This document shows positions 16,868-24,742 of a stretch of 64,000 nucleotides of DNA, in pieces. The stretch's first letter is position 1. Every line of letters begins with the position of its first letter. Source of the stretch: Fen-1058 sp964398185 (GTDB lineage Bacteria; Chloroflexota; Anaerolineae; Fen-1058); NCBI GenBank assembly GCA_964398185.1, contig CAYNML010000027.1:3531-67530 (forward strand). Direction: 5' to 3'. Below the pieces are notes generated by a model that was not told the DNA's origin, made no database searches, and saw nothing but the letters and a program-made list of their open reading frames with translations. The position numbers were made by a program, and so were the translations under genes.

Positions 16868-16954
16868 CGTCATTGCGAGCGCTTCCTGCGAAGCAATCTC
16901 CTTTCGACCGGTACTGAGATTGCTTCGTCGCGAACAGCGCTCCTCGCAATGACG
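16868..16954. repeat. CATTGCGAG-type hairpin element
   Basis: Terminal arms CGTCATTGCGAG and CTCGCAATGACG with inner GAAGCAATCTC and GAGATTGCTTC arms, 87 bp in all. The same family occurs at 39964-40047 (inside a gene), 46695-46867 and the right window edge. It lies in the 231-bp gap between the ATPase and binding-protein genes. Confidence 0.85.
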
Positions 16955-17001
16955 CACGTTGGTGACAATAATCCCGCTGAACCCGGAAGAGCCGCTAATC
17001 T

Positions 17002-17048
17002 AAAACGTACAGCGTAAAACGTAATGGTTCATTTTACGCTGTACGTTT
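17002..17048 (-). terminator. Heptad-word hairpin after the binding-protein gene
   Basis: AAACGTACAGCGTAAAA (left) is perfectly complementary to TTTTACGCTGTACGTTT (right). In minus-strand reading the hairpin is followed by TTTTAG, six bases beyond the stop of the binding-protein gene. Confidence 0.65.
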
Positions 17049-17054
17049 CACGCT

Positions 17055-18011
17055 TTACTTCGGCAAATAGCTTGAATCCACCAGCTGGCTATACGGCACT
17101 TCCTGCTTGATCAGCCCCCGCGCGATCATCCACGCCATCACATCCTTCAACTGCGCTTCACTGGGGACGGAAGCCGTGGGGAACCTGGGCAGCGCGTACT
17201 TGCCGATCAGCGGCGCGGGCACCAGCTTCTTATCACTGAGCAGCGTGTCCCATCTGGTCGGCTCGCTGTTCACATCGGCGGTGGCTTTCTCGATGGCGGC
17301 CAGGAACTTCTTCACCGTTTCCGGCTTACTCTTAAGCGAATTCAGGCTGAACGAAATCTCGCTGGTGCCGACGGACGGCAGGCTGCTGTCGTCGATCAGG
17401 CGGATCGCGCCGCCCTGCTCGGCCAGCGTCGCCGCCGGTTCGGGCAGCACCGCCGCCTTGAGCTGGCCTTCGTTGAGCAGCTGCAACCGATCGGGGATGG
17501 CGGGCACGTTGATGGTTTTGATGTCAGCCGTCGCCAGCCCCGCATTCTCCAGAATGCGCTGCGTCAGATAATCGATCACCGTGTTTTGCGAGATGCCGAT
17601 CTCGACGCCCTTCAATTGATCGGGCGTGGTGATGCCGCTGTCTTTCGAGACCAACAGCGAGAACTGCGGCTTGTCCGCCGAAGCCGTGCGCGCGAAGCGC
17701 ACCACCGCGATCTTCTGCGCGTCCTTGTTGTACAACACCGTCGAAGTGAGATCGTTGATCATGCCGTCGACCTGCCCGGCCTGCATCACCTGATCGCGCT
17801 CCGCCGCCGACGCGACCGGCATGAATTCCACTTTGATCCCGGCATCTTTGAAGTAGCCCTGCGCCTCGGCCACATACATCGGCAGCGCGTCGAGGATGGG
17901 CAGCACGGCGATCTTCAACGTGGGATTTTCCTGCGCGGCCGGCGCGGCGCCCCCGCAGGCGCTCAACAGCGCGGCGAACAGGACGAGAACGATAACGGAT
18001 TTGCGAAACAT
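17055..18011 (-). CDS. NMT1/SsuA-type ABC transporter substrate-binding lipoprotein
   Basis: 318 residues. A lipoprotein signal peptide ends in LLSAC, so it is anchored outside the membrane. The core (LKIAVLPILDALPMYVAEAQGYFKDAGIKVEFMP) is the NMT1/THI5-like fold used for aliphatic sulfonates, pyrimidine precursors and aromatic acids. The same fold is used by the menaquinone enzymes MqnA and MqnD, but the lipobox and ABC partners argue for transport here. It lies 26 nt after the ubiA-like gene, suggesting cotranscription. The ligand is unknown. Confidence 0.88.
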   Translation of the reverse strand: MFRKSVIVLVLFAALLSACGGAAPAAQENPTLKIAVLPILDALPMYVAEAQGYFKDAGIKVEFMPVASAAERDQVMQAGQVDGMINDLTSTVLYNKDAQKIAVVRFARTASADKPQFSLLVSKDSGITTPDQLKGVEIGISQNTVIDYLTQRILENAGLATADIKTINVPAIPDRLQLLNEGQLKAAVLPEPAATLAEQGGAIRLIDDSSLPSVGTSEISFSLNSLKSKPETVKKFLAAIEKATADVNSEPTRWDTLLSDKKLVPAPLIGKYALPRFPTASVPSEAQLKDVMAWMIARGLIKQEVPYSQLVDSSYLPK

Positions 18012-18037
18012 ATTTCTCCTTTTGACTTCCCGCGTTT

Positions 18038-18904
18038 TCAGCGCGGAATGGTTAGCGCCAACAGTGTGGCGACAAAAATCGTGACGCTGATATAACCGTT
18101 GACATTGAAAAAGGCCAGGTTCACTTTGGAGAGATCATTCGGTTTGACGAGCGAATGCTCATAGATCAGCAGCGCGGCCGCAATGATCACGCCGATCAAA
18201 TACACGAGGCCGAGATTCATCACCAACCCGATCGATCCCAGCAGCCCGACGGTGATCACGTGGCAAATTTGCGCCACGCGCAGGGCCACCGCGTTGCCCC
18301 ACTTGGCCGGAATGCTGTGCAACTTCTCTTTCCGATCGAACTCCGTGTCCTGGCAGGCATAGATCAGATCGAAGCCTGCGATCCAAAACGTGACGGTGAA
18401 CAGCAGCAGCCATGCGGGCAGATCGGCAATCGTAAACAGCGAGCTGCGCACCGCCGCCCACGCGCCCAGCGGCGCGAGGCCATCCGTGAAGCCCAGCATG
18501 AAATGCGACAGCCAGGTGAAGCGCTTGGTGTAGGCGTAACCCAGCAGGCACAGAATCGCGCCGGGCAGCAATTGTAACGTCAACGGCCCCAACTGCCATG
18601 CGGCGATCGTCAACACGATTAACGACGCGATCACGCCAATCGTCACCGCGCGCACGCTGATCTGGCCGGTCTGGATGGGGCGATTGGCCGTGCGCGGATT
18701 GCGCGCATCAATGTGCCGATCGGCCAGGCGGTTGAAGCTCATCCCCAGCGTGCGCGCCGCAGCCATCGCCACGGTGATCCAGAAGAACTGATGGAACGTC
18801 GGCAGCCCAGTGGCTGCCAGCACCATGCCCAGATACGCGAACGGCAGCGCAAAGATGGTGTGCTCGAATTTGATGAGATCGAGAAAAGCGCGGATTTGCT
18901 TCAT
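18038..18904 (-). CDS. ubiA: UbiA-family prenyltransferase (MqnP-like)
   Basis: 288 residues with about eight helices. The two Asp-rich prenyl-diphosphate sites are NRLADRHID (NxxxDxxxD) and CQDTEFD (DxxxD), followed by LHSIPAKWG. This version resembles the prenyltransferases of the futalosine menaquinone pathway. The predicted reaction transfers a polyprenyl chain onto an aromatic acid in the membrane. It lies between ubiX and the importer genes in the same orientation. Confidence 0.88.
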   Translation of the reverse strand: MKQIRAFLDLIKFEHTIFALPFAYLGMVLAATGLPTFHQFFWITVAMAAARTLGMSFNRLADRHIDARNPRTANRPIQTGQISVRAVTIGVIASLIVLTIAAWQLGPLTLQLLPGAILCLLGYAYTKRFTWLSHFMLGFTDGLAPLGAWAAVRSSLFTIADLPAWLLLFTVTFWIAGFDLIYACQDTEFDRKEKLHSIPAKWGNAVALRVAQICHVITVGLLGSIGLVMNLGLVYLIGVIIAAALLIYEHSLVKPNDLSKVNLAFFNVNGYISVTIFVATLLALTIPR

Positions 18905-18910
18905 GATCCG

Positions 18911-18969
18911 TGAAACATAAAACGTGAAGCGTAAAATCTTTCATTACGTTTTACGCATTACGCTTTACG
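18911..18969. repeat. Heptad-word inverted tract between ubiX and ubiA
   Basis: ATAAAACGTGAAGCGTAAAA is followed by ATTACGTTTTACGCATTACG. It overlaps the last codons of ubiX, so the repeat supplies its C-terminal residues. Confidence 0.7.
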
Positions 18970-19530
18970 CATGCCCTTCCACTTCGTATACAGCTCATTG
19001 TCAATGCCCAGCCGCAGCAAAATGCGCCCGATTGTACCATCGATGACTTCATCCAGCGTTTGCGGATTGCCGTAGAAGGCCGGGACGGGCGGCATGATGA
19101 CAGCGCCATTCTCGGTAGCCTGTGTCATCAAGCGGAGATGACCCAGATGCAGCGGTGTTTCGCGGACGCACAAGACCAACGGGCGACCTTCCTTCAAACA
19201 TACATCCGCCGCGCGCGACATGAGATCAGCCGAGTAGCAATTCGCCACAGCGGACAGCGTCTTGATCGAGCACGGCACGATCACCATCCCCAACGTCACG
19301 AACGATCCCGACGCGATGCTCGCGCCGATGTCGTTGGGGTTATGCACCACCGCGGCCAGCGCCTCAACCTCGCTGACCTTCCAATCCGTCTCCTGCGCGA
19401 TGGTGGCCTTGGCCGCTGCGCTCAGCACCAGATGACTTTCAATTTCGCCGCTTTGCCGCAAGACTTCCAACAGGCGTATTCCGTAGATTACGCCCGAAGC
19501 ACCACTTATTCCAACGATGAGTCGTTTCAT
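18958..19530 (-). CDS. ubiX: UbiX-type flavin prenyltransferase
   Basis: 190 residues. It makes prenylated FMN, the cofactor of UbiD decarboxylases. Family landmarks are IVGISGASGVIYGIRLLEVL at the N-terminus, the VPCSIKTLSAVANCYSADL block and the LVLCVRETPLHLGHLRLM block near the C-terminus. Length is normal. It lies downstream of ubiD and upstream of the ubiA-like gene, consistent with cofactor supply for the adjacent decarboxylase. Confidence 0.94.
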   Translation of the reverse strand: MKRLIVGISGASGVIYGIRLLEVLRQSGEIESHLVLSAAAKATIAQETDWKVSEVEALAAVVHNPNDIGASIASGSFVTLGMVIVPCSIKTLSAVANCYSADLMSRAADVCLKEGRPLVLCVRETPLHLGHLRLMTQATENGAVIMPPVPAFYGNPQTLDEVIDGTIGRILLRLGIDNELYTKWKGMRKA

Positions 19531-19549
19531 CGCAGCTCCTCAATCTACC

Positions 19550-19742
19550 GCGAATTGACGCGAATTCAATTGAGTATGGCGGCGGCCGGTTGGGGCGCAG
19601 CGAATGAATTCGCCCGCTGGCAGAGAAAACACGTTAAAACGTGTTTCAACACGTTTCCACTATCAGCCATCGAATTCATTCGATGGTGCGCGCCAACCAA
19701 GATGAGCCACATCCAATTCAATTCATTTGCGAAGATTCGCGT
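19550..19742. repeat. MITE-like imperfect inverted repeat in the ubiD-ubiX gap
   Basis: The 329-bp gap holds no gene. Its left half (CGCGAATTCAATTGAG, GGTTGGGGCGCAGCGAATGAATTCG) is mirrored by the right half (CGAATTCATTCGATGGTGCG, CGCCAACC, CCAATTCAATTCA). A central AAACACGTTAAAACGTGTTT hairpin sits between. The remaining 19743-19859 shows nothing I can identify. Confidence 0.65.
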
Positions 19743-19859
19743 GACTTAGAGCGAATTCCACTTTGATTTACGCCTATTGGAGTCGAGGCTTTAGCCGGAT
19801 TCCGCCTGAGGGCTCGATTCCGGATCGTACATCAACCTGGAAACTGCTCTAGCGATCGA

Positions 19860-21329
19860 CTATTGAAGGCCGTATTCTTTCCACCGCCGATCGACCAGTT
19901 CCTTCACCGCCGCATCCATCTCCAACTCCGTCGGCCAGCCGCGCGGATGCCCGTCCTGCGGCCCCTTCGCCGTCGCATCGATGCCGATCTTCCCGCCGAA
20001 CGAATCGCGCACCGCTGAATGATCGAGTTGATCCACTGCGCCCTCCGCGCTCGTCACGTCGCGCTTCCAATCGACGTTGCCCAGCACGCGCCACAGCACA
20101 TCGCGCAGATCGTGCACGTTCACGTCATGATCGACTACGATGATGGCTTTGGTCAGCATCATCAAGCCCAGCCCCCAGATGCCGAACATCGTTTTTTGCG
20201 GATGACCCGGAAATCGCTTCTTGATCGACACAATGACCAGGTTGTGAAACACCCCCTCGGCGGGCATGTTGTAATCGACCACTTCGCCGAGGAAGAGTTT
20301 GAGCAGCGGCAGGAACAGACGCTCGGTGGCCTTGCCCATCCAGTAATCTTCCATCGGCGGCTTGCCCACCACCGTCGTCGGATAGATCGGATTTTGCCGG
20401 TGCGTGATGGCCGTGACGTGAAAGACCGGGAACCGATCGGCTGGCGTATAAAACCCGGTGTGATCACCGAACGGCCCTTCCACATCGTGCTCGTTCGGAT
20501 CGACGTAGCCTTCGATCACAATCTCGGCATTGGCGGGCGCTTCGATGGGCTGCGTCACGCACTTGACGAATTCAACGGGCTTGCCGCGCAGATAACCGGC
20601 CAGCAGATACTCGTCGATGTTGGGCGGCAGCGGCGCGGAGGCGCACCACATCGCCGCCGGATCGCCGCCGAGCACGATGGCACATGGAATGATCGGCTTC
20701 TTCTCTTCGGCGGCCACACGCTCATGTTCGGCGCCGCCTTTATGGCGCTGCCAGTGCATCATCAACGTGTGATCGTCTTTCACCTGTAAGCGATACATGC
20801 CCACGTTGCGGATGTTGCTCAGCGGATCGCGCGTGATGACCTGCATCAACGTGATGTACCTGCCCCCGTCGAGCGGCCAGCATTTGAGGATGGGCAGCTG
20901 CGAGAGGGCGATCTGATCGCCGGTGAGGACCACTTCCTGCACGGGCGCATTGCTCACGGTCTTCGGCCCCAACCCGATCGACTTCAGTACCCCAAAGAGA
21001 TCGCGTCCGCGATTCAGCGCGGCCTTCAACCCTTGCGGCAATTTCAGATCGATCGTTTTGGCGAGGTTGTGATTCAACTCTTCCAGATCGTCAACGCCCA
21101 GCGCCCACGCCATGCGCGAAGCATTGCCAAAGGCATTGATCAGTACCGGCACCGATGAACCCTTGACGTTCTCAAACAACAGCGCCCTGTTGCTGGCCGC
21201 CGGACCTTTGCTGATCCGATCGGTGATCTCGGTGATCTCCAATTCGGGATCGACCTGGGTTGTGATGCGGACGAGCTCGCCGCGCTGTTCCAACAGTTGG
21301 ATGAATTCACGCAAATCGCGGAAGGCCAT
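19860..21329 (-). CDS. ubiD: UbiD-family decarboxylase
   Basis: 489 residues, a prenyl-FMN-dependent aromatic decarboxylase of normal length. Landmarks are FRDLREFIQLLEQRGELVRI, RYITLMQVITRDP (prFMN/metal region), the acid motif EGPFGDHTGFYTP, and VVDHDVNVHD with DWKRDV near the C-terminus. With ubiX and the ubiA-like gene it would decarboxylate the prenylated precursor in menaquinone (MqnL-like) or ubiquinone synthesis. The menG gene in the same cluster and the absence of ubiquinone hydroxylases favour menaquinone. It is first in the cluster. Confidence 0.92.
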   Translation of the reverse strand: MAFRDLREFIQLLEQRGELVRITTQVDPELEITEITDRISKGPAASNRALLFENVKGSSVPVLINAFGNASRMAWALGVDDLEELNHNLAKTIDLKLPQGLKAALNRGRDLFGVLKSIGLGPKTVSNAPVQEVVLTGDQIALSQLPILKCWPLDGGRYITLMQVITRDPLSNIRNVGMYRLQVKDDHTLMMHWQRHKGGAEHERVAAEEKKPIIPCAIVLGGDPAAMWCASAPLPPNIDEYLLAGYLRGKPVEFVKCVTQPIEAPANAEIVIEGYVDPNEHDVEGPFGDHTGFYTPADRFPVFHVTAITHRQNPIYPTTVVGKPPMEDYWMGKATERLFLPLLKLFLGEVVDYNMPAEGVFHNLVIVSIKKRFPGHPQKTMFGIWGLGLMMLTKAIIVVDHDVNVHDLRDVLWRVLGNVDWKRDVTSAEGAVDQLDHSAVRDSFGGKIGIDATAKGPQDGHPRGWPTELEMDAAVKELVDRRWKEYGLQ

Positions 21330-21343
21330 GATCGTCTCCTGAG

Positions 21344-21442
21344 ACCTCGCAGGTTTTGATCGACCAGCCGGCGCAGCCAGATCATCGATCGGGTTGATGA
21401 TCGAGCAAGGCCAGATCGTCTGTTAAAACCTGCGAGGTCTTT
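21344..21442. repeat. Single hairpin element related to the 117-bp array
   Basis: Arms GACCTCGCAGGTTTT and AAAACCTGCGAGGTC flank a TTGATCGACC...GATGATCGAGC core. Layout and arm sequence match the tandem array at 44680-45246. It lies in the ubiD upstream region. Confidence 0.75.
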
Positions 21443-21519
21443 CGTTGTCTGACAACACAAACGCGCCCTCAGCTGACCGGGGCGCGTTTGCTCGTGAAGG
21501 CTGTTTCAAATGTACCACA

Positions 21520-22356
21520 TCATTCGACGCGTCGCAACACATACCAATTCCGCGCCGCCCGCGTCGCCCCCCACACTTCCCCTGCGCGCACAAAATCGAT
21601 CACCTCGTAGCCGCGCGCAAAATAGGCTTCAAACAGCTCGCGGGTTTTTATGCGCCAGTCTTGCGCCAGCGCCATGTTGCTCTGCTTGATCGCCTGCAAG
21701 TCATTGGGGATTTCCACACGGCCGATCGGCGCGTCGAGGTTGAGATCGATCGCGGTGATGTGCCGATCGCCGGTGCCGCCGGAACAGGCATTCACGATCG
21801 GGCTGTCCACCCCGATCGGTTCCACCACCACCCGATCGTGCCGCTGCTGCACCCGTTCGGTAGCGATCCACCATTCGACCAGGAAGCGATCGCTCGGCAG
21901 GCCCTGACCCAACCTGCCGAAATTCTCACCGTAAACATTTTGCTTGTAGATGCGCGCCACGCCGCCGAGGGTGTGCAGGTTCAAGCGGGCGTTGGGCGCT
22001 TCCAGCGGATCGTACGTCCACGTGATCAGATCGATCTCGTTGGCCAGCACGCGCTCGCGCTGCGCCCACTTCAACGTGGCGGCCACGCCCTTGTTGCGAT
22101 ATTCCGGCAGAATGCCCATCGTCTGCGAGCACAACTTGAGGCGGCGATCAGTATGCAGGCCGAGGAACCCAAAGAGAAAGCCGATCAGCTTCCCGCCGTC
22201 GAACGCGCCGATAATCGTGCCGCCGTTTTCAGCCGCCGTCTTCAGCATGGGCGGATATAACCCTTCGCCCTGCGTGAAGCCCCAGATCTGCTGCTGCACT
22301 TCACGCACTTGCAGGAACTCTTCGTACTTGGTCAAATCGCGCACGGCAAAAACCAT
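21520..22356 (-). CDS. GNAT-superfamily acetyltransferase (COG3375-like)
   Basis: 278 residues. The ATG at 22356 has GAGGTGG just upstream; the frame can be extended by 12 codons without a ribosome site. The acetyl-CoA-binding GNAT part lies at the N-terminus (CSQTMGILPEYRNKGVAATLKWAQRE). A long C-terminal domain with RFLVEWWI and EIPNDLQAIK is characteristic of this uncharacterised family, which often sits near menaquinone genes in my recollection. The substrate is unknown. Confidence 0.8.
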   Translation of the reverse strand: MVFAVRDLTKYEEFLQVREVQQQIWGFTQGEGLYPPMLKTAAENGGTIIGAFDGGKLIGFLFGFLGLHTDRRLKLCSQTMGILPEYRNKGVAATLKWAQRERVLANEIDLITWTYDPLEAPNARLNLHTLGGVARIYKQNVYGENFGRLGQGLPSDRFLVEWWIATERVQQRHDRVVVEPIGVDSPIVNACSGGTGDRHITAIDLNLDAPIGRVEIPNDLQAIKQSNMALAQDWRIKTRELFEAYFARGYEVIDFVRAGEVWGATRAARNWYVLRRVE

Positions 22357-22413
22357 CGGCCACCTCGCACCGTTGTTGGAAAATCGATCCAATTATATTA
22401 CGTCTGGCCCCCC

Positions 22414-22442
22414 TTGCCAGCCGCGCCAAATCTCATTACAAT
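22414..22442 (+). promoter_or_regulatory. Promoter giving a near-leaderless mRNA
   Basis: TTGCCA (22414-22419), 17-nt spacer, TACAAT (22437-22442). The only plausible ATG is at 22452, about 3 nt beyond the expected transcription start, and no Shine-Dalgarno sequence precedes it. Confidence 0.6.
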
Positions 22443-22451
22443 CAGCCCATC

Positions 22452-23093
22452 ATGACCCGACCGTTGAAGCCTCGCACCTCGCGCCTCGCGCCGCGGCTTG
22501 TCATCGAAAGCGGGCTGAACAAAGGCGATGAGTATATCGTGCGCAAACCGACCACGCTGATCGGCCGCAACGAAGCCTGCGATCTGATCGTCAGCGATCC
22601 GCTGGTGTCGCGCCGCCACTGCCAGATTTTGTGGGACGGCGTCTACTGCACGGTCGAAGATTTGGGCAGCACCAACGGCACCTTCGTCAACGGCCAGCAG
22701 TTGACGGCCGCTTACGCCCTGCGCCCCGGCGATCGGTTGCAGGTGGCCGATGTGGTCTTTCACTTCGCCGATCCGCAGGCGACTTTGGCCGGGCACAAGT
22801 GGCCCAAACTCAAGATCGAACGCGTCACGAAGCGCGTCACCGTCAACGGCGAACTGGTGGAACTCTCCTCCAAGGAATACGCGTTGCTGCTGTATCTGGA
22901 CGAACATTCAGATCGGATTTGCAGCAAAGAAGAATTAGCGAAGGCGGTCTGGCCGGAATACAAAGGGGATGTGTTCGACTATCAGGTGGAAAGTTTGATC
23001 AAACGCCTGCGACAGAAACTGGAACCGGACGCCGAGGAATCGCACCTGGTGGTCACACTGCGTGGGCGCGGCTATCGGCTGATCAAACCGTAG
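22452..23093 (+). CDS. FHA domain-winged helix DNA-binding regulator
   Basis: 213 residues. Residues about 18-105 form an FHA phosphothreonine-binding domain (TTLIGRNEACDLIV, DPLVSRRHCQI, STNGTFVNGQQL). Residues about 120-213 form an OmpR-type winged helix (VELSSKEYALLLYL, AVWPEYKGD, VESLIKRLRQKLEP, RGRGYRLIKP). There is no receiver domain, so input is presumably via binding to a Thr-phosphorylated partner of a Ser/Thr kinase. The mRNA appears leaderless. A strong terminator follows, so the gene stands alone. Confidence 0.9.
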   Translation: MTRPLKPRTSRLAPRLVIESGLNKGDEYIVRKPTTLIGRNEACDLIVSDPLVSRRHCQILWDGVYCTVEDLGSTNGTFVNGQQLTAAYALRPGDRLQVADVVFHFADPQATLAGHKWPKLKIERVTKRVTVNGELVELSSKEYALLLYLDEHSDRICSKEELAKAVWPEYKGDVFDYQVESLIKRLRQKLEPDAEESHLVVTLRGRGYRLIKP

Positions 23094-23106
23094 CGCACTA
23101 ACAAGA

Positions 23107-23139
23107 AAAACTGGCGAGAGCATGTGTCTCGCCAGTTTT
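23107..23139 (+). terminator. Rho-independent terminator after the FHA regulator
   Basis: AAAACTGGCGAGA and its complement (13-bp stem, 7-nt loop) end in a TTTTGTTG run. Confidence 0.85.
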
Positions 23140-23146
23140 GTTGTCT

Positions 23147-23178
23147 GTCATTCCCGCGTGCTTTCAGCGGGAATCCAG
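23147..23178. repeat. TCATTCCCGC hairpin element
   Basis: CATTCCCGC and GCGGGAAT arms; a second copy lies at 47903-47935. It is followed by about 40 nt with no other feature. Confidence 0.65.
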
Positions 23179-23218
23179 TGAACTGTCCGCTGGACTCGCA
23201 ACCCGACGGGTATTCGCG

Positions 23219-24613
23219 CTAAGCCAATTGATTTGCCGCCGCGATCTCGTCATACAGATCCGCGGCGGTGTGCGTTGGCATGCCGGGCGGCAGCTGGCCC
23301 TTACCGCAGCGCGCCGCGCATAAGGCTTCGCGGAAATCAGGCCCCAGATCGGTCCCTGTACTCTGCTTGACTAATTGAATGGCGCGCAGGGCCTGTGCGA
23401 TCACGTAACGCGGCTCGGGCCGGTCGAGCTTTTCGAAGAACCAGCCGCAGCTGGTGAACATGCGCTGGCGATGCAGCTGCGCCTGCACCAGCTTCCCGAA
23501 ACGCAGCTGCTGCCCGCTCGTCAACTTGGCTGAGGTATTTTCACGAATCAACTGCCCCACGTCGGCCGTGCCCAACACCACGTCGATGTACTGATCGACC
23601 AGCAGCCACGGATTGCTGAACAAGCGCCGTAGTTCGTACAAATAGATCGCGTCGATCTCGTCGGCCAGCAGATCCAGCGCCGAGCGCAGGATGGGCTTCC
23701 AACTATGATCGCCGGGCGTGCAGCCGCAGCCTTTATCCCAGCGTTCCAGATGATGACTGCAACTCCACGCTGTGCGTTCGTTGATCTCGACCTCCCGCGT
23801 GGGCGGATGCGTGCGCAGATAGTCTGTCAGCGTCACGAGCTGATACGGCGACCCGGCTTCGTCGCGCAGGATGCCCGCCAGCAGATCGACGCCGCGTTGT
23901 TGATGATGCCCGAACGTTTCGCCGTCGGTGGCGATCAGCGTCAGGCCCTGCCGCCCGCTTACGTGATCGGCCAGCCACGCGCGGCCGTCCGCGATCCGAT
24001 CGGTATCGAACGACAGTTGATTGGACAAATGCCGATCACGCACGAAGACCGCAAAAAAACCGCCGCCCGGCAGCCGCACGCGATACGGCCCCGCGTCGCC
24101 GTGCACCTGGCCCTGCACTTGCTCTTCGCTCAGGATCGTAAACGACAGGCCGCGCCGCGAGAGAATCTCCAGCGTGATCAGATCGACGGCCATTTCCGGC
24201 AGCCACATGCCGCGCGGCTGGCGTCCGAAGCGGTGGATGAACGAGGCGATGCCCCATTTGATTTGGGTGATCTTGTCACGGCGGCGGGCTAGCGGGAGAA
24301 TGGTGTGATGCGCGGACTGGGCGATGGCGTTGCCCCCGCTGCCCGATGTCCGGCCGCCCCGATCGGCCATCTGGATCCGGCGGTACGTCGCGTGCTCATG
24401 CCGATCGAGCCAGCCGATCAACGTGGGACCGATGTTGAAGCTGATCCGATCGAGATTGCCGGCCAGCGCGTTGGGGCGATAGCTTTCGGCGGTGATCTTC
24501 TCGTTGTAATCGTGATACGGCGCAGCGCCCGGCTCCACCGGCACTTCGCCCGTAAAGGGGTTCTCGCGCGGCGGCTGGTAGAAGTGGCCGTGAATGGCGA
24601 TGGCGTGGGTCAC
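23219..24613 (-). CDS. GH57-like glycoside hydrolase family protein (DUF3536)
   Basis: 464 residues from a GTG at 24613. The frame opens at a TTG 39 nt earlier, but that lies in a repeat. The N-terminal IAIHGHFYQPPRENPF is the hallmark of the DUF3536 branch of GH57-like (beta/alpha)7-barrel proteins, with WLPEMAVD and ATDGETFGHH as further conserved catalytic-region blocks. The substrate is unknown, probably an alpha-glucan given the neighbours. It is last in a minus-strand glycogen cluster (glgA, glgC, GH57, this gene). Confidence 0.85.
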   Translation of the reverse strand: MTHAIAIHGHFYQPPRENPFTGEVPVEPGAAPYHDYNEKITAESYRPNALAGNLDRISFNIGPTLIGWLDRHEHATYRRIQMADRGGRTSGSGGNAIAQSAHHTILPLARRRDKITQIKWGIASFIHRFGRQPRGMWLPEMAVDLITLEILSRRGLSFTILSEEQVQGQVHGDAGPYRVRLPGGGFFAVFVRDRHLSNQLSFDTDRIADGRAWLADHVSGRQGLTLIATDGETFGHHQQRGVDLLAGILRDEAGSPYQLVTLTDYLRTHPPTREVEINERTAWSCSHHLERWDKGCGCTPGDHSWKPILRSALDLLADEIDAIYLYELRRLFSNPWLLVDQYIDVVLGTADVGQLIRENTSAKLTSGQQLRFGKLVQAQLHRQRMFTSCGWFFEKLDRPEPRYVIAQALRAIQLVKQSTGTDLGPDFREALCAARCGKGQLPPGMPTHTAADLYDEIAAANQLA

Positions 24614-24639
24614 CGTTTGCTCTTTAACCGGTGGTTCTG

Positions 24640-24703
24640 GAATGCTCTCCAACCGCGTCCGCGCGGCTGGAAACGCCCGCGTCTTCGCGGGCTTGGAGCA
24701 ATT
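24640..24703. repeat. GCTCTCCAACCGCGTCC-type hairpin
   Basis: Outer arms GCTCTCCAA and TTGGAGC with inner CGCGTCCGCGCGG and CCCGCG parts. It resembles the larger palindrome at 36623-36700. It lies between the two GH57 genes. A short CAGAAAC/GTTTCTG hairpin (24719-24736) follows. Confidence 0.55.
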
Positions 24704-24742
24704 TCATGACGCTTATACAGAAACCCGGTTTCTGAGGGTGAG

